Origin: an uncultured bacterium
Lineage (GTDB): Bacteria > Cyanobacteriota > Vampirovibrionia > Gastranaerophilales > Gastranaerophilaceae
NCBI GenBank assembly: GCA_948684385.1
Contig: CAPQCU010000011.1
Location: 5,027-69,026 of the forward strand
Direction of reading: 5' to 3'
DNA: 64,000 bases
Position numbers and translations under genes: made by a program. The notes beneath the pieces are model-generated. The model ran no database searches. It was not told the origin of the DNA and was given only the letters and a program-made list of their open reading frames with translations. Below, piece by piece: positions 24,186 through 32,842 of the stretch (position 1 is its first letter; every line of letters begins with the position of its first letter).

Positions 24186-25061
24186 ATGGTAAAGTCTAAT
24201 TTAAAAGAGAAAAAAGTCGTTAAAAAGGCTGATTTAAAAATTGTTGATACAAACGCTGTAAAAACTACTGCTTATAGTGATATAAACTTAAAACAATGGC
24301 GTGATTACGACCACGTTAAGACAGATACCCTCTGGGAATTTCCTAACCGTTTAAAAGAAGGCGGTCATTCAAATGAATACCACGGAAATTACATCCCGCA
24401 AATCGCCCAGCAGATTTATGAGCGTTATACAAAGAAAAACGATATTGTGCTCGACCTGTTTTTCGGCTCAGGAACTTCAGGTATTGAAGCAATTAATATG
24501 AACCGCAGATGTATTGGAGTTGAGCTTAAAGATGAGCTTGCAGAAGCTGTTTCCGAAAAATTTACTCCAAAGCAGCTAGTTACAGATGTAAATATAATTT
24601 GCGCTGATTCTGCGAGCGAAATTGCAAAAGAAAAAGTTAAAGCAAGACTTGATATTATGGGAGCAAAAAACGCTCAGCTTTTAATGCTTCATCCGCCTTA
24701 TGATGACATTATCAAGTTCTCTGACAAAAAAGAAGATTTATCAAACTGCGCAACTACAGAAGAGTTTTATGATTTATTCGAAAAAGTTGCAAAAAATGGT
24801 TATGATTTACTGGAAAAAGGCCGTTTTGCATGTTTAATAATCGGCGATAAATACGCGAACTCTCAGCACATTCCACTCGGATTTGAGTGCATGGCACGTA
24901 TGAACAAGCTTGGTTTTATAACCAAAGCCATTATCATTAAAGACATGCAAGGTAATGAACGTGCTAAAGGTAAGACTGCAAATTTATGGAGATATAGAGC
25001 ATTAGCAGGCGGATTCTATATATTTAAGCACGAATACGTAATGATTTTTCAAAAGATATGA
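24186..25061 (+). CDS. Orphan DNA methyltransferase (N4/N6 amino-type)
   Basis: 291 aa. SAM-binding motif I appears as IVLDLFFGSGTSGIEA after a region with DTLWEFPNR and EYHGNYIPQIAQQIYERYT. Motif IV is LHPPYDDII, that is HPPY where DPPY or SPPY is usual. The later GRFACLIIGDKYA and YEVMIFQK-like end match the family fold. The motif order (I before IV, with X at the N-terminus) suggests the N6-adenine/N4-cytosine class. No restriction endonuclease or target-recognition subunit is nearby, so it may be a regulatory orphan enzyme. Overlaps the next gene by 4 nt. Confidence 0.75.
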   Translation: MVKSNLKEKKVVKKADLKIVDTNAVKTTAYSDINLKQWRDYDHVKTDTLWEFPNRLKEGGHSNEYHGNYIPQIAQQIYERYTKKNDIVLDLFFGSGTSGIEAINMNRRCIGVELKDELAEAVSEKFTPKQLVTDVNIICADSASEIAKEKVKARLDIMGAKNAQLLMLHPPYDDIIKFSDKKEDLSNCATTEEFYDLFEKVAKNGYDLLEKGRFACLIIGDKYANSQHIPLGFECMARMNKLGFITKAIIIKDMQGNERAKGKTANLWRYRALAGGFYIFKHEYVMIFQKI

Positions 25062-25345
25062 TAAAAAATACTTCTGACGGACTTATTATACATATAAAAA
25101 TCGTTCCAAACTCTTCTAAGAATGACATCGTAATTGAAGAAGAGTTTATAAAAGTTAAAGTTACCGCCCAGCCTATCGAAAACAAGGCTAACAAAGCTTT
25201 AATAGAGTTTTTATCCAAGCTTTTTAAAATCCCCAAAACAAGCATTGAAATCTTAAAAGGCGAAACTTCTAAAGAAAAAACTCTTCTTTTAAAAACTAAT
25301 GACGAAACTAAAAAAGCAAATATAGTTTCTATGTTGACAAAATAA
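25058..25345 (+). CDS. YggU/DUF167 family protein
   Basis: 95-aa protein of the YggU (DUF167) family. The characteristic segments are IKIVPNSSKND, VKVTAQPIENKANKALIEFLSK and the end of the first half, TSIEILKGETSKEKTLLL. Small alpha/beta fold, function not known. Translation is coupled with the upstream methyltransferase gene by a 4-nt overlap. Confidence 0.9.
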   Translation: MIKNTSDGLIIHIKIVPNSSKNDIVIEEEFIKVKVTAQPIENKANKALIEFLSKLFKIPKTSIEILKGETSKEKTLLLKTNDETKKANIVSMLTK

Positions 25346-25391
25346 GCCAAAAAATATACTATTAATATATAGTAAGAAGAAAAGGTGTTGT

Positions 25392-25694
25392 ATGCATAAG
25401 CGTTGGTATGATATAGATCCCACTGTCAGCCTGGCAGTTAGTTTAATGAGAAATGCTAATATAATGACTCAGTATGAGTGTGCGGATTTAATTATTAAAA
25501 TTTCCAAAGAAAACGGAGTTGATTTAGCTGACAATATTTTAACGGATGCATTTACTTACGTTTTAAGAAGATGGTATGATACCGACCAGAAAATCGCAGA
25601 AGCTTTTGAATACCTGAAAAGCCTGCCTTTTGATGTTCAAAAAGAAGCTGCTCTTGAGATTATAAACTTCTTACAGGAAGCAGAAACCAGATAA
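25392..25694 (+). CDS. Small helical protein with RWYDxD repeat
   Basis: 100 aa. An internal repeat is visible: RWYDIDPTVSLAVSLM near the start and RWYDTDQKIAEAFEYL near residue 57. Each is followed by an amphipathic helix, so the protein looks like a duplicated helical unit. Not recognised. RBS AAAAGGTG; ends 1 nt before the permease gene, with which it is surely co-transcribed. Confidence 0.7.
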   Translation: MHKRWYDIDPTVSLAVSLMRNANIMTQYECADLIIKISKENGVDLADNILTDAFTYVLRRWYDTDQKIAEAFEYLKSLPFDVQKEAALEIINFLQEAETR

Positions 25695-25695
25695 A

Positions 25696-27003
25696 ATGGA
25701 CATTCATCTTCTAACCAATCCTGCGCTTGTTTCAATAATATTGCTTTGCTTTTTATGCATAAAAAAAATTAACGTATTATTAGCAATTATTGTCTCTACA
25801 ATTGTTGCCGGTGTTTGTGCAGGGTTGAACATTAGCCACATAATGGAAACTTTTGTATCCGGCATGGGCGGAAATTCTGAAACAGCATTAAGCTACATTT
25901 TATTGGGAACATTCGCCGCTACAATGGCACATTCAGGATTTACAAACGTAATTTCATCAAAAATATCTAAATACGTTTCAGGAAATAAATATATCCTTCT
26001 GGCAATACTTGCTCTGATTGCTATGGCTTCACAAAATATTGTTCCGATACATATTGCATTTATTCCGATAATCATACCTCCGCTTCTAGGAATTATGAAT
26101 AAGCTTAAAATCGATAGACGCGCAGTTGCAAGCGTGCTTACTTTCGGACTAAAAATGCCTTATATAGTAATCCCTGCAGGTTTCGGTTTAATATTCCAAA
26201 ATCTAATTGCTGATAACCTTGTTCAAAATGGTGTAACAGCTTTGAGAGGGGACATTTGGAAGCCAACTGTTTTTCTGGGAGTAGGAATGTTTATTGCGCT
26301 TCTGATTTCAGTCTTTATTACATATCGAAACCCGAGAACATATAAATCAGAAAATGTACAAACCGACATGGCATCTTCTAAATTTGAAGCAAAGCATTGG
26401 GTTGTAATACTTGCTGCTTTTGCCACTTTTGCGGTTCAGCTTGTTACAAAATCACTTCCGCTCGGAGCATTAGTCGGGCTCGGAATTATCTTTTCATTCA
26501 AAGTTATTCCACAAAACAAAATGGACCACATGATGAATGAAGGTATTTATTTGATGGGTTACATAGCTTTTGTAATGCTTGTAGCAGCAGGATTTGCCGA
26601 TGTTTTAAAAGAAACAGGCAGTATTGAAACTCTCGTAAATACAATTATTCCAATCCTGCCTTCAAATATACTAATAACTTCTTTTATTATTCTGATTATC
26701 GGCTTATTTATAACAATCGGAATCGGAACTTCATTTGGCACAATTCCAATCCTTGCCGTTCTTTTCGTTCCAATTTGCCTCCAGCAAGGATTTAATACAC
26801 CGCAAATAATCGTTCTTCTTGCTGCAGCAGCTGCACTCGGTGACGCAGGTTCTCCTGCTTCTGATACAACTCTCGGACCGACATCAGGACTAAATGCAGA
26901 CGGTCAGCATAGTCACATCTTTGACACCTGCATCCCGACATTTTTACACTATAATACAGCCTTAATAATATCAGCTCTAATCGGAATATGGTTATTAGGT
27001 TAA
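25696..27003 (+). CDS. Na+/H+ antiporter family (YuiF-like) permease
   Basis: 435 aa, about 11-12 transmembrane helices. Related to the YuiF-type ion transporter group by the MASQNIVPIHIAFIPIIIPPLL stretch, the long paired hydrophobic segments and the late GDAGSPASDTTLGPTSGLNADG loop. That loop contains conserved Asp/Ser/Thr and a His-rich end (GQHSHIFDTC). Probable secondary transporter; substrate (Na+, amino acid or organic acid) not provable here. Its stop abuts the stop of the convergent gene at 27004. Confidence 0.78.
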   Translation: MDIHLLTNPALVSIILLCFLCIKKINVLLAIIVSTIVAGVCAGLNISHIMETFVSGMGGNSETALSYILLGTFAATMAHSGFTNVISSKISKYVSGNKYILLAILALIAMASQNIVPIHIAFIPIIIPPLLGIMNKLKIDRRAVASVLTFGLKMPYIVIPAGFGLIFQNLIADNLVQNGVTALRGDIWKPTVFLGVGMFIALLISVFITYRNPRTYKSENVQTDMASSKFEAKHWVVILAAFATFAVQLVTKSLPLGALVGLGIIFSFKVIPQNKMDHMMNEGIYLMGYIAFVMLVAAGFADVLKETGSIETLVNTIIPILPSNILITSFIILIIGLFITIGIGTSFGTIPILAVLFVPICLQQGFNTPQIIVLLAAAAALGDAGSPASDTTLGPTSGLNADGQHSHIFDTCIPTFLHYNTALIISALIGIWLLG

Positions 27004-27435
27004 TTAACCGTTCAATCCAAAGTTAAAGTCTTCCTGAATGTTGCTTGTTAACATTGATTTATATGATTCAAGATATGCATTTACTTCTTCAAGCTCAGCA
27101 CTGTCAGTTGTAATTTGTGCATCAATCGCTGTTTCCCAGGCAGTTAACTCATCTAACTGATCCTGATATTTTGCTGTAATTTTATCAATTTCTGCTTCAA
27201 AATCAGGAATTTCAGTATAATCAGTGTATTTTTCCTGTAATGAAGGATCATTATCAAATAATTCTTTAAAATGGTTTCTGATTGAACGGGTTTCAGCAGA
27301 TCTCAAAGACTGAACATCAGCCTGAGAATAAGTTGCTAAAGACTTCTGGCTCTGAAGTTGAGAAATTTCAAGATTCAAGAAGTTCTTTCTTAACTTATAT
27401 AATTGTATACTTTCGTGTAAATTAGCGATTGCCAT
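27004..27435 (-). CDS. Small coiled-coil protein ending in FGLNG
   Basis: 143 aa, no signal peptide. Two long helical segments (residues 5-60 and 75-135), acidic in the middle (DNDPSLQEKYTDYTEIPDFEAEI). The last residues, EDFNFGLNG, resemble the KFGLG end of the protein at 4193-4702. Both have the same promoter box. No family recognised. The ATG follows GATGGTGAACGAAA with only a weak RBS. Confidence 0.75.
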   Translation of the reverse strand: MAIANLHESIQLYKLRKNFLNLEISQLQSQKSLATYSQADVQSLRSAETRSIRNHFKELFDNDPSLQEKYTDYTEIPDFEAEIDKITAKYQDQLDELTAWETAIDAQITTDSAELEEVNAYLESYKSMLTSNIQEDFNFGLNG

Positions 27436-27457
27436 TTTCGTTCACCATCTTTTATTA

Positions 27458-27476
27458 CTTACATATATATAAAGTA
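27458..27476 (-). promoter_or_regulatory. TATA-like promoter box, exact copy C
   Basis: TACTTTATATATATGTAAG, 22 nt upstream of the start codon at 27435. Confidence 0.7.
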
Positions 27477-27523
27477 TTTAAAAACAAGGTGATTTCAGGC
27501 GTTTACAAAAACGTTACAAAAGT

Positions 27524-27994
27524 TTACATATCTTTTAAATTCCCGGATTTATAAGCAGAAACAGCCAGAGAGTCGCACCGTTCGTTGTATTCATGACCGG
27601 CATGACCTTTTACCCAAACAAATTCGACTTCGTGTTTTTCTTTTGCAGCAAGTAGTCGTTTCCATAAATCAACATTCTTAACAGGAGTTTTACCGGCAGT
27701 TTTCCAGCCTTTTTTTATCCAGCCGTCAATCCATTTCTTTTCAAAAGCATCAATAACGTATTTGCTATCGGAATAAAGTGTTACTGAACAAGGTTTCTTT
27801 AATGTTTCCAGTCCAATAATCACGGCAAGCAGCTCCATCTGGTTATTAGTTACGCATTTAAATCCTTCAGAGAGCTCTTTTTCGTGTTTCACACCATTTG
27901 AGTCAGTATGTACCAGAATGGTGCCGTAGCCACCCGGTCCGGGATTTCCGCTGCAAGCACCATCTGTATAAATATTTACTTTAGTTTCAGGCAT
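27524..27994 (-). CDS. rnhA: Ribonuclease HI
   Basis: 156 aa. Cleaves the RNA strand of RNA-DNA hybrids. All four catalytic carboxylates are in place: Asp in VNIYTDGACSGNPGPGGYG, Glu in NQMELLAVIIGLE, Asp in LYSDSKYVIDA and Asp in NERCDSLA. The basic protrusion is present (WIDGWIKKGWKTAGKTPVKN). Translation starts 1 nt after the stop of the HEAT-like gene. Confidence 0.96.
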   Translation of the reverse strand: MPETKVNIYTDGACSGNPGPGGYGTILVHTDSNGVKHEKELSEGFKCVTNNQMELLAVIIGLETLKKPCSVTLYSDSKYVIDAFEKKWIDGWIKKGWKTAGKTPVKNVDLWKRLLAAKEKHEVEFVWVKGHAGHEYNERCDSLAVSAYKSGNLKDM

Positions 27995-27995
27995 A

Positions 27996-28277
27996 CTAAG
28001 CTGCTACGCCTTTGATTTCAGAGATAAGGTATTTAGCAACCCATTCGAATTCTTTATTGCTGTTTGCAGCTTTTCTAAGATATTCAACAGAAGCTTCACC
28101 GATTCTGATAAGGCTCATTGCAGCAACGCCGCGTCTAACGCCTTTTGCGATTTGAAGCTGGTGAACAAGTTCCGGCACTACAGCTTGACCTTTGTCAACT
28201 AAAATGTTTTCGATTTTATTTTTTGTTGTGTTATCTGCTGTTTCTAATTTGCCTAGAATTTCTTCGACTGATTGCAT
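27996..28277 (-). CDS. Small HEAT-repeat-like protein
   Basis: 93 aa from the ATG at 28277, chosen because AAGGAGA lies just upstream; an in-frame ATG five codons earlier has no good RBS. Helical pairs such as KGQAVVPELVHQLQIAKGVRRGVAAMSLIRIG and EASVEYLRKAANSN resemble HEAT/armadillo units, so it is probably a binding adaptor. Co-transcribed with rnhA. Confidence 0.65.
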   Translation of the reverse strand: MQSVEEILGKLETADNTTKNKIENILVDKGQAVVPELVHQLQIAKGVRRGVAAMSLIRIGEASVEYLRKAANSNKEFEWVAKYLISEIKGVAA

Positions 28278-28368
28278 ATCATTCTCCTTCATATTTCTTT
28301 CATCTTTTGCAATTTTATTATAGCGTAAATTTTCACGAAATTAAGATTTCCTTACATAATCTTAATAT

Positions 28369-28404
28369 GGGGTAAATGTATTGGGTTGAATTTAAAACTA
28401 CAAG
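28369..28404 (-). repeat. Dispersed TTTACCCC-type element, copy 4
   Basis: On the minus strand: CTTGTAGTTTTAAATTC, then AACCCAATACA, then TTTACCCC. Together with CCCAATGCATTTACC just to its right it forms an inverted repeat of about 15 bp with one mismatch. Confidence 0.6.
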
Positions 28405-28475
28405 CCCAATGCATTTACCGCACGTAGCCATTCCTGCCCTAATTGTATTGTTATTACAAGCCTGGCGCTTTTTAG

Positions 28476-28526
28476 CTTGTAGGTAAAACTACTCATTTGG
28501 CGTAATTTATTTGCCCCTTTACCCCT
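28476..28526 (+). repeat. Dispersed TTTACCCC-type element, copy 5
   Basis: Starts CTTGTAGGTA and ends TTTGCCCCTTTACCCC (two octamers). The middle is longer and less conserved than in other copies. Confidence 0.45.
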
Positions 28527-28533
28527 CGCCAAA

Positions 28534-28574
28534 CTTGTAGTCCATAATCCGGTCCAATTCGTTTACCCCCCCCC
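28534..28574 (+). repeat. Dispersed TTTACCCC-type element, copy 6
   Basis: CTTGTAGTCCATAATCC, then GGTCCAATTCG, then TTTA followed by nine C residues. Confidence 0.55.
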
Positions 28575-28708
28575 TATGTAACAATTTCTTAACAAAAAAC
28601 GGATTAAGTGTAAAATATACAAATTTTTTGTTTTTTATAGTACTATATAGTAGTTAGTAAAAAATTTAATTGATGCACGAAGCATCTTTTGAAAAGGAGG
28701 CACATGAA

Positions 28709-29167
28709 TTGACAATTGTATCATCTTCACTCGACGAGCTTGAAAAGCAAAACCTGGACAGAGTAAACTTGGGACAACACGTCCTTGCAGAATTTTTTGA
28801 ATGTGATCCAAACATTCTCAATAGTAATGATAAAGTAGAAAAGTACATGATAGACGCAGCTCTTGAGTGCGGTGCAACAATCGTTCAAAAGTGCTTTCAC
28901 ATGTTCAATCCGTACGGAGTCAGCGGTGTAGTAATTATTTCAGAAAGCCATCTGGCTATTCATACATGGCCTGAATTGGGTTATGCAGCTGTTGATTTAT
29001 TTACGTGCGGTACAAAATGTGACCCAAAAGTAGCTTACGAATTCCTTAAAAAGAAATTCAACTCTAAAAAAGCTTCTTTTACAGAACTTAAAAGAGGCAT
29101 GATAGATAGAGAAACTCTCAAACTCGCTGAACAGCCGTTTGAAGTTGCCGAACAATTTGAAAATTAA
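28709..29167 (+). CDS. speD: S-adenosylmethionine decarboxylase proenzyme
   Basis: 152 aa from TTG at 28709, preceded by AAAAGGAGG at ideal spacing; an upstream ATG at 28673 has no RBS. Makes decarboxylated SAM for spermidine synthesis. The self-cleavage site is in ISESHLAIHTWPE: Ser80 becomes the pyruvoyl group. Conserved His and Cys follow in FTCGTKCDP. Length and order match the prokaryotic short class. speE is not in the window. Confidence 0.93.
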   Translation: MTIVSSSLDELEKQNLDRVNLGQHVLAEFFECDPNILNSNDKVEKYMIDAALECGATIVQKCFHMFNPYGVSGVVIISESHLAIHTWPELGYAAVDLFTCGTKCDPKVAYEFLKKKFNSKKASFTELKRGMIDRETLKLAEQPFEVAEQFEN

Positions 29168-29182
29168 TGTTTTATACAAATA

Positions 29183-29213
29183 AAACGACCGCTCAAAAGA
29201 GCGGTCGTTTTTT
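29183..29213 (+). terminator. Intrinsic terminator after speD
   Basis: 12-bp stem AAACGACCGCTC/GAGCGGTCGTTT, AAAA loop, T run. Confidence 0.92.
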
Positions 29214-29263
29214 GTTAACAATCAGCAACAAACAAGCAATTTTTAAAGACTTGTAGTTTTTAA

Positions 29264-29269
29264 TATAAT
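29264..29269 (+). promoter_or_regulatory. -10 box placed for a leaderless transcript
   Basis: TATAAT whose usual +1 position falls on the A of the ATG at 29276. No Shine-Dalgarno is present before either ATG. Confidence 0.4.
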
Positions 29270-29275
29270 ATGGTT

Positions 29276-32029
29276 ATGAAAGTCGACAATGTCCATAGAG
29301 TGTGTTTCAAAGGAACTGTTTCTGAGGCAAAAAGAAACGGTAATTCGGAACAAAAAATGCAAATAACGGAGCTAAGTACAGTAACTCCGGATTTTGCCGT
29401 GAAAACCCCGCAGAAATACACAGCAATGGAACCAATTAAAACAGAAAACGGCTTAACCATTTACCCTTACAAACTGGCTAACGGTCACAAGGTAACAATT
29501 ATACCAATGGAAGGCTCACCAGCTGTTGTTAAAAACTATGTAAATGTCGGTTCAATGAATGAAACTGCTGATATCAAAGGCATCAGCCATTTTCTTGAGC
29601 ACATGGCTTTTAACGGAACAAACGGAGAAAACGGACATTTAAAGCTTGATGTCGGAGATTCATTCAAAAAAATCGATGAACTTGGCGGATGGGCAAATGC
29701 AAGTACGAATTACGCAATAACAGACTATGTAAATTCCACCCCGCTTCTTAACAGCAGCGATTTAGAACAACAGATTAAAGTTATTGCTGCAATGACCGAA
29801 GATTTAAAGCTTTCTCAAAGCATGATTGACAAAGAGAAAAAGCCGGTATGTTCAGAAATCAACATGATACTTGATGACCCGCAGACTATTGCATTAGACC
29901 AGACAGTGAGAACGCTCTTTAATATCAAAAATCCTGCTGATGAGATGGTCGGAGGAAGCGTTAAACACATCCAGAACCTCACCCGAGAAGATGTCGTCAA
30001 CTATTACAACAAATATTACACTCCGGATAACATGAACCTTGTAATCACAGGAGATGTTAACCCTGATGAAGTGATTTCGATTGTTGCAAAGAATTTTAAC
30101 TCGCTCAAAGTTTCACAGGGTAAACGCTTTGAAGAAAAACTTGCTCCTATTCAAAAAACTGTACGAAAAGATTTTGTGAACGACAAAACTCTTTCTACAG
30201 ACATAGTATTAGGATTTGCCGGTCCTAAAAATAATGCGGTTAAAGAAAAAGTTATTTATGACATTGCAAAAATGTATTTACTTTCATATTCAGTTGATTT
30301 AAAACAAAACTTAAAACAATTAAACAGCTACCCATTTATAGATAATGAAAAAATCAGTACAAACCCAAACAGCCCTCGCATGATTTATCTTGCGGCAAAT
30401 GTTTCAGAAAAAAATTGCGAAAAAGCTTTAAGAACCATATTTTCATCTATTTCAAACATAAAAAAACCAGACAATGAAGCTTTAAACGAAATCAAAGAGC
30501 AAATTTTAAAAGAAAAAGAAAACACTTTTGAATATTCATCTAACGTTAACGATATTATCGGTAACGCTGTTTTAAACAACAACTTGGAATACATTACTAA
30601 ATATAATGAAATATTACAATCAATTACTCCGGAAGAAGTTTTTGACGGAGTAAAAAAATACTTTGATTTGAATAAAGCTGCAATCACGGTTGTTCACCCT
30701 AAAAATGAAGTGAGTTTTAAAGGCAGCAGAAAACCTGTAAATACTGAAAAAGTTTCAGAGTACAAGCTCTCAAACGGATTTGATGTCGGCTTTCAACAAA
30801 CAAAAAGCAATAATATTACTTATCAAATTTCTTTAAAAGTTGATAAGCCATACAACAAAAAAGCCGGAGTAATTGATGTTTTAGACATAATGTACTCAAT
30901 GGGAAATCAAGATTTGGATGAAAATGAATTTATTCGTTTTAAAGAAAAAAACAACATAGATATTGGCGCTTCTGCTACATGCCGTAACTTGACAATATTT
31001 GCGGAAAGCGGGTTTAAAAATCGGGATATAATTTTCGAGAGTGCAAAAAAGCTCTTATATAATCCACGATTTACCGAAGAAAACCTTGAAAAAGCAAAAG
31101 AAAGAATAAAAGATTATATTACCAGAAAACAAGAAACTGCGTATGATTTGTATATGAATAATGATGCAAAAAATAATCCTTATGATTTTTCAATGTATGA
31201 AATTCTTGAAAATCTGGACAATATCACTCTTCAGGATGTTAAAGATTGCCACAATTACATACTTAAAAACTCAAGAGGAATTATCGTTGCAAATGTTCCG
31301 GAAGAACATCCGGAAGTTAAAAATGAAGTATTAAAAAGCGCTGGAAAGCTTCAAACTGTTTTACCTAATGAAATAAAGCAGCTTGAATTGTACAAAGAAA
31401 ATAAAGGCGTAAAAATTTTAACCGGTGTAAATAATAATTCTCAGGCAGATATAATGCAGGTGTTTAAATTCAAATGTGAAAATACTGTTAAAGAAAGCGT
31501 ATTAGCCGAAATTACCAATTCAATATTAACAAGCTCAAGCATCGGGCTTTTTAATACACTTAGAGAAAAAGAACATCTCGCTTACTCTGTTTATTCCAGC
31601 ATTGAAAAGATAGGAGATTCAGGAAAAATTTCCTGCAACATACTTACAACAACCGACAATAAAGAAATCGGCGAGATTTCTTATGACAATGTACAAAAAT
31701 CGATTGATGGTTTTAACAGGCAAATCGGAGAGCTTAAATCCGGAAAATTCACAGACAAAGATTTAGAAAATGCAAAAAGAATAATGAAAGCTTCACTTCT
31801 AAATAACGAAGGAGTTAACGCAAAGCTCAACAAACTTCAGATTGGATTAAACTCAAAATACGGAATAACATATCTTAACAAGCTTTATCGTGAAATTGAC
31901 AAAACCACAAAGCAGGATATTGTCGAATTTGCTGATAGAATTTTCAAAAACCCGCCGATTTATTCTATTACAGCAAGCAAAGATACGCTTGATTATAACA
32001 AGGATTATTTTGACAGTTTAGCGTCATAA
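29276..32029 (+). CDS. M16 family zinc metallopeptidase with N-terminal FKG peptide
   Basis: 917 aa (an ATG 2 codons upstream is also possible). Two M16 halves. The active half has the inverted zinc motif HFLEH in ISHFLEHMAFNGT and the distal Glu in KPVCSEINMILDDP. The second half (from about residue 485) lacks them and has the conserved Arg-Tyr pair in NTLREKEHLAYSVYSS. The family includes pitrilysin-like and processing peptidases such as PqqL/PqqF. There is no signal peptide; the first 14 residues end in VCFKGT, like the N-terminal peptides of the operon at 35.9 kb. The 3' end overlaps tyrA convergently by 25 nt. Confidence 0.88.
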   Translation: MKVDNVHRVCFKGTVSEAKRNGNSEQKMQITELSTVTPDFAVKTPQKYTAMEPIKTENGLTIYPYKLANGHKVTIIPMEGSPAVVKNYVNVGSMNETADIKGISHFLEHMAFNGTNGENGHLKLDVGDSFKKIDELGGWANASTNYAITDYVNSTPLLNSSDLEQQIKVIAAMTEDLKLSQSMIDKEKKPVCSEINMILDDPQTIALDQTVRTLFNIKNPADEMVGGSVKHIQNLTREDVVNYYNKYYTPDNMNLVITGDVNPDEVISIVAKNFNSLKVSQGKRFEEKLAPIQKTVRKDFVNDKTLSTDIVLGFAGPKNNAVKEKVIYDIAKMYLLSYSVDLKQNLKQLNSYPFIDNEKISTNPNSPRMIYLAANVSEKNCEKALRTIFSSISNIKKPDNEALNEIKEQILKEKENTFEYSSNVNDIIGNAVLNNNLEYITKYNEILQSITPEEVFDGVKKYFDLNKAAITVVHPKNEVSFKGSRKPVNTEKVSEYKLSNGFDVGFQQTKSNNITYQISLKVDKPYNKKAGVIDVLDIMYSMGNQDLDENEFIRFKEKNNIDIGASATCRNLTIFAESGFKNRDIIFESAKKLLYNPRFTEENLEKAKERIKDYITRKQETAYDLYMNNDAKNNPYDFSMYEILENLDNITLQDVKDCHNYILKNSRGIIVANVPEEHPEVKNEVLKSAGKLQTVLPNEIKQLELYKENKGVKILTGVNNNSQADIMQVFKFKCENTVKESVLAEITNSILTSSSIGLFNTLREKEHLAYSVYSSIEKIGDSGKISCNILTTTDNKEIGEISYDNVQKSIDGFNRQIGELKSGKFTDKDLENAKRIMKASLLNNEGVNAKLNKLQIGLNSKYGITYLNKLYREIDKTTKQDIVEFADRIFKNPPIYSITASKDTLDYNKDYFDSLAS

Positions 32030-32781
32030 AGCTCTTTTCTAAATTCTTTTAATTTATCAGCAGTTTTTTTGTAATCACTATCTAGAATTGTTTCTATGTT
32101 TTGATTTAAGAGTGAAACAACATCTTTAATATTCTCGTTATTCATCACAATCATATCATTTGCCAGCTCTGTATTAGAAAGCGCCAGCCTTGTCGTATCT
32201 CTAAAACCTGATGAGGCAAGTTTTTGCGCAAGTTCATTATTTTCAATATTTTTACATAAAGCCTGTGCGACAAGCATCGGAGCATGAGAAATCAACGCCA
32301 CAGCCTTATCGTGTTCTCTTGGAGTAGTCATAATAGTTTCCGCTCCCAAATCATTAATAACAGATTTAAGAACTTCGAAATCTTTTATATCGGTATCGTC
32401 TTTTGGAGTCACAGCCCATGTAGCGCCTTCGAAAAGCTCCGGAAACGAATGTTCCCAGCCGTTATGTTCAGTGCCTGCCATCGGGTGTGACGGGATGAAT
32501 TTGAATTTATAAGTTTTGTGCGAAACAAACTCTTTTAAGCTGCAAACATCAGTTACAATTGTGTTTTCATCCAGATAGTTTTCCAGCTTATCTAAAATTT
32601 CAAGAGTTTTATTCATCGGAGTAGAGACAAAAACAACATCGCATCCTTTTAAAGTTGAATAATCGCTGCTTATATTATCTGAAGATACAGAGCGTGAAAC
32701 CCCGACAACATCGTATTTACCATTCAGTTTTTTAAATATTGAACCGCCTATAAGCCCTAAACCTACAACACCTATTTTCAT
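32005..32781 (-). CDS. tyrA: Prephenate/arogenate dehydrogenase
   Basis: 258 aa. Oxidative decarboxylation in tyrosine synthesis. Rossmann motif VVGLGLIGGSIFKKL at the N-terminus. Conserved substrate-site parts are DVCSLKEF, FIPSHPMAGTEHNGWEHS and ALISHAPMLVAQAL. No ACT domain follows, so feedback control through such a domain is not expected. Works after AroH (17056-17406) in this genome. Confidence 0.92.
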   Translation of the reverse strand: MKIGVVGLGLIGGSIFKKLNGKYDVVGVSRSVSSDNISSDYSTLKGCDVVFVSTPMNKTLEILDKLENYLDENTIVTDVCSLKEFVSHKTYKFKFIPSHPMAGTEHNGWEHSFPELFEGATWAVTPKDDTDIKDFEVLKSVINDLGAETIMTTPREHDKAVALISHAPMLVAQALCKNIENNELAQKLASSGFRDTTRLALSNTELANDMIVMNNENIKDVVSLLNQNIETILDSDYKKTADKLKEFRKELYDAKLSK

Positions 32782-32797
32782 TTTTCCTCAGCTTTCC

Positions 32798-32842
32798 CTT
32801 TTGTAGTTTTATAACCTGCTCTTACCTTTACCCCTTTACCCC
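32798..32842 (+). repeat. Dispersed TTTACCCC-type element, copy 7
   Basis: CTTTTGTAGTTTTATAACC, then a short spacer, then CTTTACCCCTTTACCCC. It sits between tyrA and proA and its end touches the 3' end of proA (stop at 32836). Confidence 0.5.

Larger units (their letters stand above)
28278..28708. other. Intergenic region rich in dispersed repeats
   Basis: 431 nt between divergent genes. Holds three copies of the TTTACCCC-type element (28369-28404, 28476-28526, 28534-28574). The first can form a hairpin, GGTAAATGTATTGGG against CCCAATGCATTTACC. Upstream of speD a possible TTAACA/TAAAAT promoter (28589-28616, 16-bp spacer) is seen. No coding frame is convincing. Confidence 0.6.

Noticed and set aside
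28278..28708. CRISPR array or insertion sequence in the repeat-rich intergenic region
   Set aside because: The repeat copies are in both orientations, unevenly spaced and without equal-length spacers; no transposase or cas gene.
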